From an uncultured Piscinibacter sp. (lineage in GTDB: Bacteria; Pseudomonadota; Gammaproteobacteria; Burkholderiales; Burkholderiaceae_C): DNA of 64,000 bases. The notes under the pieces were generated by a model. That model was given only the letters and a program-made list of their open reading frames with translations, was not told the DNA's origin and did not search any database. A program made the position numbers and the translations under genes. Within the stretch, counting starts at the first letter, position 1; each line of letters begins with the position of its first letter. The DNA is taken from the NCBI RefSeq assembly GCF_937952055.1, contig NZ_CALFYO010000020.1, forward strand, positions 310,001-374,000. Reading direction: 5' to 3'. Below are positions 31,574 to 39,599 of the stretch, piece by piece.

Positions 31574-31917
31574 GCGGGAAGCTCAGTTCCAGCGAGCGCG
31601 CACAAGGCGCCACGTTGGGCTGCCTCGACAACCGCAGCGGACACCTCAGTGTCCGGGCGCAGCCCATGCCGGTCTCACAACTTGCGTCTGTGACGCAGCG
31701 TTGGATTGGAACGCATGGGGTGAGCGCTCAAACCTGCCCGTCGTCTGTGACCGCAGCTGGCCGGGCGCTGCCGCAGAGCACGCCATGCCCAAGGTCGACT
31801 CAACGCAGCATTGCCGACGTTGAGGACCAGCCAGCCGGCCTCGCGCTTGACGACACCCAAGCGGCCCGGATGGGGTCACGCGAAGGCGCTTTTTGGTACC
31901 TTTTTGGTACCACCAAG
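31574..31917. other. Gene-free stretch at the island/tRNA boundary
   Basis: About 340 bp with no supported gene. It contains a perfect hairpin GGACAC-CTCA-GTGTCC at 31639-31654 followed at once by GGGC-GCA-GCCC, and a tandem 11-bp direct repeat CTTTTTGGTAC at 31889-31910. It separates the eroded accessory region from tRNA-Val and relA. Confidence 0.45.
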
Positions 31918-31950
31918 AAAAAAAGCACTTGGCGTCGCCGCTAAGTGCTT
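31918..31950 (-). terminator. Rho-independent terminator after tRNA-Val
   Basis: On the minus strand an 8-bp perfect stem, AAGCACTT and AAGTGCTT, encloses a 12-nt loop and is followed by a run of seven T. It lies 17 nt past the tRNA 3' end and should terminate the tRNA-Val (and possibly relA) transcript. Confidence 0.88.
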
Positions 31951-31967
31951 GTTCTCTCTACCGAATT

Positions 31968-32044
31968 TGGTAGGCGCGATTGGACTCGAACCAACGACCC
32001 CCACCATGTCAAGGTGGTGCTCTAACCAGCTGAGCTACGCGCCT
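31968..32044 (-). tRNA. tRNA-Val(GAC)
   Basis: 77 nt including an encoded CCA. The cloverleaf folds fully: acceptor AGGCGCG with CGCGCCU, D arm GCUC...GAGC, anticodon stem CCACC/GGUGG with loop UUGACAU (anticodon GAC, Val), and T arm GUUGG-UUCGAGU-CCAAU. It lies 37 bp downstream of relA on the same strand and is followed by a terminator. Accessory, eroded genes begin on its 3' side, so it may mark an integration site. Confidence 0.96.
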
Positions 32045-32081
32045 ACGTAAGCCTTGCAGTATAGCAGCATGCTCCAGCCTC

Positions 32082-34328
32082 CTACTTCCGCCGCGCAGCC
32101 CGCACGCCGGACACGCGTGACACCAGGCCCAGCACCTGCGCCAGCCGTGACGCGTCGCCCACCTCCACGGTGAAGGTCATCCACGCGGTGCCGCCTCGCG
32201 CGTCTTTGACGCTCTGGGTCTTCACGCCGGTGACGTTCATCTTCTCCTTGGCGAACACCTCGGTGATGTCACGCAGCAGGCCCTGTCGGTCGTTCGCTTC
32301 GATCGCCACGTCGACGGGATAGACCGCGGCGCGGTCGCCGCGCGGCTCGCCCCAGGCGACCGCGATGACCCGCTCGGGCGCTCGCGCCGCCATCTGGCGG
32401 AAGTTGCTGCAGTCGGATCGATGAATGGCCACGCCCTTGCCGCGCGTCACGTAGCCGCCGATCGCGTCCGGCGGCGCCGGCCGGCAGCAGCGCGCCAGGC
32501 TGGTCAGCAGCGACTCCACGCCCACCACCAGCACGCCACCCTGCGGCGCCTGGCCCGGCGTGCGCACATGCCTGGAGACGATCGCTTCCTCTTCGCTGGG
32601 AGCCGGCTCGGCCGGGCGCAGCAGGCTCTCGATGTGGCGCAGCGAAAACTCGTCCTTGCCGACCACCTCGAACAGTGCGTCTGCATTGCGGAAGCCGAGC
32701 TGCGTGGCCAGGTCGTCGAGCTTCATCGCCGTGCGCCCTTCGCGCTGCAAGAGCTTCTCGACCGCCTCACGGCCGCGCGCGATGGTGTCGCGCAGCGCCA
32801 GCGCGTTGAACCACGCACGCACCTTGGCCTTGCCACGGGAGCTCTGCAGGAATCCGAGATCGGCGTTCAGCCAATCCAGCGACGGGCCGCCCTCCTTCAC
32901 CGCCGTGACCTCCACCGTCTGGCCGCTGGCCAGCCGCGTGTTCAGCGGCACCATCTGCCCGTCGACCTTGGCGCCGCGGCAGCGGTGGCCGAGATCGGTG
33001 TGCAGCGTGTAGGCGAAGTCGATCGGCGTGGCGCCGGCCGGCAGTTCCACCACTGCCGCCTGCGGCGTGAAGACGTAGATGCGGTCGTCGAACACGGCAG
33101 CGCCGGCTGGCGCACCCTGTTCCACGAAGTCACGCTCCCAGGCCAGCAACTGGCGCAGCACCGCCTTGCGCGCCTCGGCCACCTGCGCATCGAAGTCGCC
33201 ACTGGCGCTGACTCCGGCGTAGCCCTTGGTGCCGGCCTCCTTGTAGGCCCAGTGCGCCGCCACACCGTGCTCGGCATGCTCGTGCATCTCGCGCGTGCGG
33301 ATCTGGATCTCGACCGGACGGCCCGCGCCGTCGAGCACCACCGTGTGCAGCGACTGGTAGCCGTTCGGCTTGGGTCGGGCGATGTAGTCGTCGAACTCGC
33401 CAGGCACCGGCCGGTACTGTTCGTGCACGCGCCCGAGCACCGCATAGCAGGCCGACACGTCGGCGACGATCACGCGCATCGCGCGCACGTCGAACACATG
33501 GGCGAAGTCCAGCCCTTTGCCGCGCATCTTCTTCCAGATGCTGTACAGGTGCTTGGGCCGGCCCTGCACCTCGGCCTTCAGGCCGCCGCTCGCAAGCACC
33601 TCGCTCAGTTCGGCGCGGAAGGCCTCGACGCCCTGCTCGCGCTCGACGCGCTTCTCGTCGAGCAGTTTCGCCACCTGGCGATACTGCTCGGGCTCGAGGA
33701 AGCGGAAGGCCAGGTCCTCGAGCTCCCACTTGATCTGCCAGATGCCCAGCCGGTTGGCCAGCGGCGCGAACACCTGCATCGACTCCTCCGCCAGCGCGCG
33801 CGGGCAGGCGGTCTTGCTGGCGGCGTACCAGCGCAGCGTCTGCAGGCGCGAAGCGAGCCTCAGCAGCACGACGCGCAGGTCGCGCGAGAAAGCGAGCAGC
33901 ATCTTGCGCACGCGCTCGGTCTGCTCGGCGCGCTGCTCTGCACCGACCTGCGCCTCGCGCGCGGCGCGCTGGATCTGCACCAGCCGCCGCGTGTGGCTGA
34001 CCAGGCTGGCGTAGGAGTCGCCGAAGGCCTTGGCGACCACATCCTCGGGCTTGTGCAGGTAGTCGCCGGCATAGACGAGGTAGGCCGCGGCGCGCATCGA
34101 CGGCGCCGCGCCAATGCTCTGCAGGATGGCGGCGACGCCGTCGGCATGGGCGAGCGCATCCTCGCCGGTGTCGAGCGCACGACCGGCGAGCAGCGGCTCG
34201 GCGAAGGCATGCGCCCTGTCCAGCGGCGCAAGATCGGCCTCGGCGCCGGGCGTCGTCGCCGGCCCTGCCTCTGCCAGTTGCACGATGGGCGCTGCCTGGT
34301 CGCGTGCGTCCCGCAGGCTCGTCTTCAT
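32082..34328 (-). CDS. relA: GTP pyrophosphokinase RelA, (p)ppGpp synthetase
   Basis: 748 aa. Domains in order: degenerate HD hydrolase region (about 60-200), synthetase (about 260-390), TGS (about 430-495) and a C-terminal ACT (about 670-745). The hydrolase region lacks the HD...ED metal motif; the corresponding segment reads LVYAGDYLHKPED. The synthetase has EFDDYIARPKPNGYQSLHT, the RelA-type acidic motif instead of the RFKD of bifunctional enzymes. It is therefore a ribosome-associated synthetase that responds to amino acid starvation. The ATG at 34328 overlaps the stop of the upstream hydrolase gene (ATGA). Confidence 0.96.
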   Translation of the reverse strand: MKTSLRDARDQAAPIVQLAEAGPATTPGAEADLAPLDRAHAFAEPLLAGRALDTGEDALAHADGVAAILQSIGAAPSMRAAAYLVYAGDYLHKPEDVVAKAFGDSYASLVSHTRRLVQIQRAAREAQVGAEQRAEQTERVRKMLLAFSRDLRVVLLRLASRLQTLRWYAASKTACPRALAEESMQVFAPLANRLGIWQIKWELEDLAFRFLEPEQYRQVAKLLDEKRVEREQGVEAFRAELSEVLASGGLKAEVQGRPKHLYSIWKKMRGKGLDFAHVFDVRAMRVIVADVSACYAVLGRVHEQYRPVPGEFDDYIARPKPNGYQSLHTVVLDGAGRPVEIQIRTREMHEHAEHGVAAHWAYKEAGTKGYAGVSASGDFDAQVAEARKAVLRQLLAWERDFVEQGAPAGAAVFDDRIYVFTPQAAVVELPAGATPIDFAYTLHTDLGHRCRGAKVDGQMVPLNTRLASGQTVEVTAVKEGGPSLDWLNADLGFLQSSRGKAKVRAWFNALALRDTIARGREAVEKLLQREGRTAMKLDDLATQLGFRNADALFEVVGKDEFSLRHIESLLRPAEPAPSEEEAIVSRHVRTPGQAPQGGVLVVGVESLLTSLARCCRPAPPDAIGGYVTRGKGVAIHRSDCSNFRQMAARAPERVIAVAWGEPRGDRAAVYPVDVAIEANDRQGLLRDITEVFAKEKMNVTGVKTQSVKDARGGTAWMTFTVEVGDASRLAQVLGLVSRVSGVRAARRK

Positions 34329-35191
34329 GGCGCCAGCAGGAACTCCCTCACCACCGCGATCTGCTCGGGCGCCACCAGCGTCGGCGCGTGGCCGACACCG
34401 GCGAACTCGACCAGGCGGGCCTTCGGGCCGCGTTGCGTCATCGCCTGCGCGGTCTCGTGCGACAGCAGGTCGGACTCGGCGCCGCGCAGCAGCAAGGTCC
34501 GGCAGCGCAGCGCGTCGTAGCTCGCCCACAGCATCGCCTCGCCGGCGCGCGCCAGCTCCGGGGTCACGGCGCGAAAGGGCACGGCGATGGCCGGGTCGTA
34601 ATGCAGCCCGAACCCGTCGCCATCGGGCTTGAGCATCGGTCGTGTCAACGCCAGCCATTGCTCGCGGCTGTGCGGCCCGAATCCGGCAGAAATGCCGCGC
34701 AGATAGTCGGCCGCCTCCTCGACGCTGCTCCAGCGCAGCGGCTGACCGAGGTAGGTCCCGATGCGCTGCAGGGCCGCGGCCTCGATCGCCGGCCCGACGT
34801 CGTTGAGCACCAGCCGCCGCACGGGCGAGTCGGGCAGCGCCGCCAGGCCCAGCCCGATCAGTCCTCCCATCGACGTGCCGACCCAGTGCAGTTCCTGCGC
34901 GTCCAGCCGCGCCAGCAGCGTGACCATGTCGGCCACGTACGCCGGGATGTGGTAGCCGGCCGGGTCGGTCAGCCAGTCCGAACGGCCACGGCCGACCACG
35001 TCCGGACAGACCACGCGGTAGCGGTCGCTCATCGCCCGCGCGAAGGTGTCGAAATCGCGTCCCTGGCGCGCCAGGCCGTGCGCGCACACCAGCACGTGGC
35101 GGTTGGCCGGGTCGCCCCATTCCACGTACGCCATGCGATGCAGGCCGCGGGCACCAAGGCATTGCACGCTGTCCAGGCGCGGTTCGGTCAT
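34325..35191 (-). CDS. Alpha/beta-fold hydrolase
   Basis: 288 aa, cytoplasmic. Oxyanion HGLARQGRDFD, nucleophile elbow GTSMGGLIGLGLA (Ser at about 109), acid region LLLRGAESDLLS and His in FAGVGHAPTL. The N-terminus (LHRMAYVEWGDPANRHVLVCAHG) is typical of a large proteobacterial hydrolase group of unknown substrate. The stop overlaps the relA start, implying co-transcription with relA. It is divergent from the 3-hydroxybutyrate dehydrogenase gene, with 57 bp between the starts. Confidence 0.9.
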   Translation of the reverse strand: MTEPRLDSVQCLGARGLHRMAYVEWGDPANRHVLVCAHGLARQGRDFDTFARAMSDRYRVVCPDVVGRGRSDWLTDPAGYHIPAYVADMVTLLARLDAQELHWVGTSMGGLIGLGLAALPDSPVRRLVLNDVGPAIEAAALQRIGTYLGQPLRWSSVEEAADYLRGISAGFGPHSREQWLALTRPMLKPDGDGFGLHYDPAIAVPFRAVTPELARAGEAMLWASYDALRCRTLLLRGAESDLLSHETAQAMTQRGPKARLVEFAGVGHAPTLVAPEQIAVVREFLLAP

Positions 35192-35248
35192 GGTCGGTTC
35201 AGTTTGGTCCTCGATAATCCATCCTAAGGTAATCGACGGAGATCCATC

Positions 35249-36031
35249 ATGCTCAAAGGAAAGACTGCCCTCGTCACCGGCTCCACCAGCGGCATCGGAC
35301 TGGGCGTGGCCTGCCGCCTGGCCGCCCAGGGCGCCAACGTGGTGCTCAACGGCTTCGGCGATGTCGAGGGGCCGAAGGGCGAAGTGGCCGCCGCCGGCCG
35401 CGCACACGGCGTGCGCGTCGGCTACCACGGCGCCGACATGAGCAAGCCGGCCGAGATCGAGGCGATGATGGCTCACGCGGCGAAGGAATTCGGCGGCGTC
35501 GACATCCTCGTCAACAACGCCGGCATCCAGCATGTGGCGAACGTCGAGGATTTCCCGGCCGAGCGCTGGGACGCCATCATCGCCATCAACCTCAGTTCGG
35601 CTTTCCACGCGATGCGCCTGGCGATTCCCGCCATGCGTGCGAAGAACTGGGGGCGCATCATCAACATCGCCTCGGCGCACGGCCTGGTGGCCTCGGCGCA
35701 GAAGTCGGCCTACGTGGCGGCCAAGCACGGCGTCGTCGGCCTGACCAAGGCGAGCGCGCTGGAACTCGCCACCACCGGCGTGACGGTGAACGCGATCTGC
35801 CCCGGCTGGGTACTCACGCCGCTGGTACAGAAGCAGGTCGATGCGCGTGCCGCGAAGGACGGCGTCGACAACGAGGAGGCCAAGCGCCGGCTGCTCGCCG
35901 AGAAACAGCCCTCGCTGCAATTCACCACGCCCGAGCAACTCGGCGAGCTGGCCGTGTTCCTGTGCTCGCCGGGCGCGGACAACGTGCGCGGCGTGGCCTG
36001 GGCCGTCGACGGGGGCTGGACGGCCCAGTGA
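35249..36031 (+). CDS. hbdH: 3-hydroxybutyrate dehydrogenase
   Basis: 260-aa short-chain dehydrogenase. TGSTSGIG (nucleotide binding), NNAGIQHV, catalytic Ser region INIASAHGLVAS and YVAAK. The HLVASAQKSAYVAAKHG context and the C-terminal Gln/Leu-rich lid (EKQPSLQFTTPEQLGEL) are those of D-3-hydroxybutyrate dehydrogenases, which oxidise 3-hydroxybutyrate to acetoacetate during PHB use. RBS GGAG is 6 nt upstream. The PHB-depolymerase-like esterase at 27 kb could supply its substrate. Confidence 0.92.
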   Translation: MLKGKTALVTGSTSGIGLGVACRLAAQGANVVLNGFGDVEGPKGEVAAAGRAHGVRVGYHGADMSKPAEIEAMMAHAAKEFGGVDILVNNAGIQHVANVEDFPAERWDAIIAINLSSAFHAMRLAIPAMRAKNWGRIINIASAHGLVASAQKSAYVAAKHGVVGLTKASALELATTGVTVNAICPGWVLTPLVQKQVDARAAKDGVDNEEAKRRLLAEKQPSLQFTTPEQLGELAVFLCSPGADNVRGVAWAVDGGWTAQ

Positions 36032-36037
36032 GCCGGC

Positions 36038-36745
36038 TCACTTGGTCATCTGCACCGTTCCGCTGACGTTGACGACGATCTGCGCCTTGCCGGCCTCCAG
36101 CGGCAAGGACTCGTCGGCGGCGGCGGACATCGCCTTGGCCCTCAGCATCGGCACCGGCACGAAGCCCGGCGGCTCCGAACTGCCGACGTTGACCTCGCGG
36201 ATCGCGTAGCCTGTGTAGCCGAACTGCTTCGCGACCTCGGCCGCCCTGGCGCGATAGCGCGCGATCGCCTGGGCGCTGACCTCGCCCTCGACCTTCTCGC
36301 GCAACTCGCGCGACACGCCGTAGCTGACGCGCGCGACGGTCATGGTGCCGATGCGGCCGGTGAGCGCGCCGATCGCCGGCATGTCCTTGCCCTCGAGCAC
36401 CAGTTCCGCCGTGCCCTGCCAGCCGCTGATGCCGCCCTTGGGGGCGTGGCGCGGGTAGAGCGAGAAGTTGCCGGTCTGCACCTCCAGCTGCCCCGGCTTC
36501 GCGGCCTTGCGCGCCTCGGCCAGCGCGGCGTCTAGCGCCTGCTTGAGCTGGCCTTGCACGATGCTCGCGTCCTGGCCTTCGCGGCTGGTGGTCAGCACGA
36601 TGTTGAGCAGATCCTTGGTGACCTCCACGCTGGCGCTGGCCGACAGTGACACCACCCCCTGCAGGGGCGGGGTGTCGGCCTGGACTGGGCCGGCGGCAAG
36701 GGTGGTGGCGGCCACCAGGAGCGGAGCAAAAGGTGTTGATCGCAT
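36038..36745 (-). CDS. SIMPL (DUF541) domain periplasmic protein
   Basis: 235 aa. Signal peptide (FAPLLVAATTLAAGPVQA) and then a single SIMPL domain: GVVSLSASASVEVTKDLLNIVLTTSREGQDASIVQGQL near the N-terminus, repeated strand patterns, and QIVVNVSGTVQM at the end. Family members are periplasmic or outer-membrane oligomers with poorly known roles, some in oxidative stress. It converges with hbdH (6 bp between stops) and is divergent from ompR. Confidence 0.9.
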   Translation of the reverse strand: MRSTPFAPLLVAATTLAAGPVQADTPPLQGVVSLSASASVEVTKDLLNIVLTTSREGQDASIVQGQLKQALDAALAEARKAAKPGQLEVQTGNFSLYPRHAPKGGISGWQGTAELVLEGKDMPAIGALTGRIGTMTVARVSYGVSRELREKVEGEVSAQAIARYRARAAEVAKQFGYTGYAIREVNVGSSEPPGFVPVPMLRAKAMSAAADESLPLEAGKAQIVVNVSGTVQMTK

Positions 36746-36838
36746 GGGCTGGCGGTCCTCGTGACGTGAACGACGAAGGCTTATACGTGAGCGCGGTCTT
36801 GACGGGGTGATTGCACTTTGCCGAGCGTCGGGGCAAGA

Positions 36839-36905
36839 TTTGTAACAGATGGTCAGGCCTCCCGAAACACCCCGGAAAGCCGCGCAGAATCCCGCTTGTT
36901 ACAAG
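36839..36905. promoter_or_regulatory. Possible OmpR autoregulatory sites
   Basis: TTTGTAACA at 36839-36847 and the near-perfect palindrome CTTGT-T-ACAAG at 36895-36905 lie upstream of ompR; the second ends 13 bp before the ATG. GTAACA/TGTTAC words resemble half sites of OmpR-family regulators. A TTGACG hexamer at 36799 is a candidate -35, without a convincing -10. Autoregulation is inferred only. Confidence 0.4.
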
Positions 36906-36918
36906 TTCGGAGTCCCCG

Positions 36919-37653
36919 ATGACCCCCAATCCCAACCAGCGCCCCGACCGCATCGTGGTCGTCGACGACGACGCCCGCATCCGCGACCTGCTGCGCCGCT
37001 ATCTCACCCAGGAGGGTTTCGAGGTCTTGCTCGCCGAAGATTCGAAAGCCCTCAACCGCGTGCTCACCCGCGAGACCGTCGACCTGATCGTGCTCGACCT
37101 GATGCTGCCCGGCGAGGACGGCCTGTCGATCTGCCGCCGGCTGCGTGCGGCCAACGACGTGACGCCGATCATCATGCTCACCGCCAAGGTGGAGGACGTG
37201 GACCGCATCGTCGGCCTCGAGGTCGGCGCCGACGACTACCTGCCCAAGCCCTTCAATCCGCGCGAGCTGCTCGCCCGCATCCACGCGGTGCTGCGCCGCC
37301 GCCCGACGCTGGAGGCGCCGGGCGCGCCGGCCAAGGAGGCGCAGACGGTCACCTTCGGCCCGTTCGAGTTCGACCTGGCGCTGCGCCGCCTGACCAAGGA
37401 CGGCGAGCAGATCGCGCTGACCACCGGCGAGTTCTCCATGCTCAAGGCGCTGGTGCGCCACCCGCGCCAGCCCCTGTCGCGCGACAAGCTCGCGCAGCTC
37501 GCGCGCGGCCGCGAGTTCGAGCCCTTCGATCGCAGCCTCGACGTACAGATCTCGCGCCTGCGCAAGATGATCGAGCCCGATCCGGCGCAGCCGCGCTACA
37601 TCCAGACGGTGTGGGGCGTGGGCTACGTGTTCGTGCCGGACGGCACCGCATGA
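36919..37653 (+). CDS. ompR: OmpR-family response regulator
   Basis: 244 aa. Receiver domain (10-125): acidic pocket VVVDDDAR, phospho-acceptor Asp in LDLMLPGEDG (about 61), Thr/Lys switch in MLTAK and KPFNPREL. Winged-helix domain (about 145-240): LALRRLTKDGEQIALTTGEFSMLKALV, RSLDVQISRLRKMIE, YIQTVWGVGYVF. The ATG at 36919 has GGAG upstream. It is followed by envZ after a terminator-like hairpin, so the two form the osmolarity/envelope two-component pair. Confidence 0.94.
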   Translation: MTPNPNQRPDRIVVVDDDARIRDLLRRYLTQEGFEVLLAEDSKALNRVLTRETVDLIVLDLMLPGEDGLSICRRLRAANDVTPIIMLTAKVEDVDRIVGLEVGADDYLPKPFNPRELLARIHAVLRRRPTLEAPGAPAKEAQTVTFGPFEFDLALRRLTKDGEQIALTTGEFSMLKALVRHPRQPLSRDKLAQLARGREFEPFDRSLDVQISRLRKMIEPDPAQPRYIQTVWGVGYVFVPDGTA

Positions 37654-37678
37654 CCCACCGCCTTCTCGGCGGCACCAC

Positions 37679-37703
37679 GGCCCCGCGCGTCGGGGCCTTT
37701 TTT
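37679..37703 (+). terminator. Terminator-like hairpin between ompR and envZ
   Basis: GGCCCCG-CGCGT-CGGGGCC followed directly by six T, a complete intrinsic terminator shape 26 bp after the ompR stop and 40 bp before the envZ start. It could reduce transcription into envZ so that regulator exceeds kinase. Confidence 0.75.
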
Positions 37704-37742
37704 GCGCCGCGCGATCGCGGCTGACTGCCCTCTCCCCGCCCC

Positions 37743-39071
37743 ATGGCCCGCAGCAAAGTCGCCTTCAGCCTGTTCTGGCGTACCTTCTTCCTGCTCGCGC
37801 TGCTGCTGGTCGGCGGGGTGTTCGCCTGGACGCAGACCTTCCGCGCGCTGGAGTTCGAACCGCGCGCGGTGCAGGCGGCGCAGCAGATCGCCAGCCTGGT
37901 GAACCTGGCGCGCACGGCGCTGCAGGCCAGCGACACGATCAATCGCGTCGCGCTGATCAAGAACATGGCCAAGCAGGAGTCGGTGCGGCTGTCGCCGCGC
38001 GAGCCGGGCGACAAGTGGGAGCCGTTCGAGGTCGACCGCTTCTCCAGGGCCATCGGCGCCGAACTGCGCGCCCAGCTCGGTCCGGACACGCTGGTGGCCA
38101 GCTCGGTGAACAAGCAGGCCGGGCTGTGGGTCGGTTTCAGCATCGACAAGGATCCGTACTGGCTGCAGGCCGACTCGTCGCGCGTGGCGGCCATCACCTG
38201 GAGCACGCTGCTGCTGTGGGGCGGCATCGCGGTGCTCGCCTCCATCTTCGGCTCGGCGCTGATCGCCCGCGCCATCAACCGGCCACTGCAGGAGCTCTCG
38301 TTCGCCGCCAGCCGCATCCGCGAGGGCGAGTTCGACTCGGTGCTGGACGAGAACACCATGACCAGCGAGATCCGCCAGGTCAACATGGGCTTCAACCGCA
38401 TGGCGCGGGAACTGGCCAAGGTGGAGGAAGACCGCGCCGTGATGCTCGCCGGCATCAGCCACGACCTGCGTACGCCGCTGGCACGGCTGCGCCTGGAAGC
38501 CGAGATGAGCGTGCAGGACGACGAGGCCAAACGCAACATGGCCTCCGACATCGACCAGCTCGACGCCATCATCGACAAGTTCATGGACTACGCGCGGCCC
38601 GGCGACGTCAAGCTGGTGCCGGTGCACCTGTCGAGCCTGGTCGACCGCGAGATGGCCGCCTTCCGCGACACCAGCCAGATCCGCATCACCGCGCGCGTGG
38701 CCATCGACACCAAGGTGATGGCCGACGAGACCGAGCTTGGTCGCGTGCTGCAGAACCTGTTCGAGAACGCGCGCCGCTACGGCCGCAGCACCGACACCGG
38801 CATCGCGAAGGTGGCGGTGACCTACGCGCGCACCGGTCCCTGGGTGATCCTCAGCGTGCGCGACCACGGCCCCGGCGTCGACCCGGCCAAGCTCGGCCAG
38901 CTCACCACGCCGTTCTTCCGCGGCGATGCTGCACGCACCGCCGCCACCGGCGCCGGCCTCGGACTGGCCATCGTCGAGAAGGCGGTGCAGCGCATGGGCG
39001 GCACTTTCGAGGTCACCAACGCGCCCGAGGGCGGGCTGGTGGCGCACATCCGCCTGAAGAAGGCGCCCTGA
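37743..39071 (+). CDS. envZ: Sensor histidine kinase EnvZ
   Basis: 442 aa. First span at about 10-30, periplasmic loop, second span at about 155-178 (LLLWGGIAVLASIFGSALIA), then HAMP (INRPLQELSFAASRIREGEFD). The phospho-acceptor is in GISHDLRTPLARLRLEAE (His at about 240), and the ATPase domain has N-box NLFENARRYG, DHGPGVD and GAGLGLAIVEKAV. It phosphorylates OmpR in response to osmolarity or envelope cues. A T-rich hairpin precedes it. It converges with ispF (18 bp between stops). Confidence 0.94.
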   Translation: MARSKVAFSLFWRTFFLLALLLVGGVFAWTQTFRALEFEPRAVQAAQQIASLVNLARTALQASDTINRVALIKNMAKQESVRLSPREPGDKWEPFEVDRFSRAIGAELRAQLGPDTLVASSVNKQAGLWVGFSIDKDPYWLQADSSRVAAITWSTLLLWGGIAVLASIFGSALIARAINRPLQELSFAASRIREGEFDSVLDENTMTSEIRQVNMGFNRMARELAKVEEDRAVMLAGISHDLRTPLARLRLEAEMSVQDDEAKRNMASDIDQLDAIIDKFMDYARPGDVKLVPVHLSSLVDREMAAFRDTSQIRITARVAIDTKVMADETELGRVLQNLFENARRYGRSTDTGIAKVAVTYARTGPWVILSVRDHGPGVDPAKLGQLTTPFFRGDAARTAATGAGLGLAIVEKAVQRMGGTFEVTNAPEGGLVAHIRLKKAP

Positions 39072-39089
39072 AGAAGCGGCACGAGCCGT

Positions 39090-39599
39090 TCAGGCCGGCA
39101 CCACCGGCCGACGCAACGTGTAGAGCAGGCACACGGCGCGCGCCTCGATCGACTGGCCCTCGCCGACCGGCCCGAGCTTCTCGGCCGTCTTCGCCTTCAC
39201 GCTGACCTGCTCGACCTTGATCGCCAGGGCCTGTGCGATGCGCTGGCGCATGGCCAGGATGTGCGGCGCCATCTTCGGCGCCTGCGCGACGATGGTGCTG
39301 TCCACGTTGGCGACGTGCCAGCCGGCCTGCAGCACGCGCCGGCCGGCCTCGGCGAGCAGCGCCAGCGAGTCGGCGCCACGGAAACGCTCGTCGGTGTCGG
39401 GGAAGTGGTGACCGATGTCACCCAGCGCCACCGCACCGAAGATCGCGTCGGTGATGGCGTGGCACAGCGCATCGGCGTCGGAGTGGCCGAGCAGGCCATG
39501 GCTGTGCGGGATCGTCACGCCACCGAGGACCAGCGGACGGTCGGGTACCAGCACGTGGCTGTCCCAGCCTTCGCCGATGCGGATGTTGGGCAGGCTCAT
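39090..39599 (-). CDS. ispF: 2-C-methyl-D-erythritol 2,4-cyclodiphosphate synthase
   Basis: 169 aa, normal length. Fifth step of the MEP isoprenoid pathway. Metal and substrate motifs are visible: RIGEGWDSH (Asp and His ligands), HSHGLLGHSDADALCHAITDAI, the FPDTDERFRGADS loop and KAKTAEKLGPVGEGQSIEARAVCLL. Its ATG overlaps the ispD stop (ATGA), a common arrangement. Confidence 0.97.
   Translation of the reverse strand: MSLPNIRIGEGWDSHVLVPDRPLVLGGVTIPHSHGLLGHSDADALCHAITDAIFGAVALGDIGHHFPDTDERFRGADSLALLAEAGRRVLQAGWHVANVDSTIVAQAPKMAPHILAMRQRIAQALAIKVEQVSVKAKTAEKLGPVGEGQSIEARAVCLLYTLRRPVVPA

Noticed and set aside
31646..31879. Short minus-strand frames near the tRNA, considered as a transposase remnant
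   Set aside because: No DDE or helix-turn-helix motif and no terminal inverted repeats; composition is ordinary for non-coding GC-rich DNA.
31889..31980. Similarity of the TTTTTGGTA words to the tRNA-Val 3' end as an attachment-site duplicate
   Set aside because: Only about 7-8 bases agree, in AT-rich DNA next to the terminator; too short for an att repeat.
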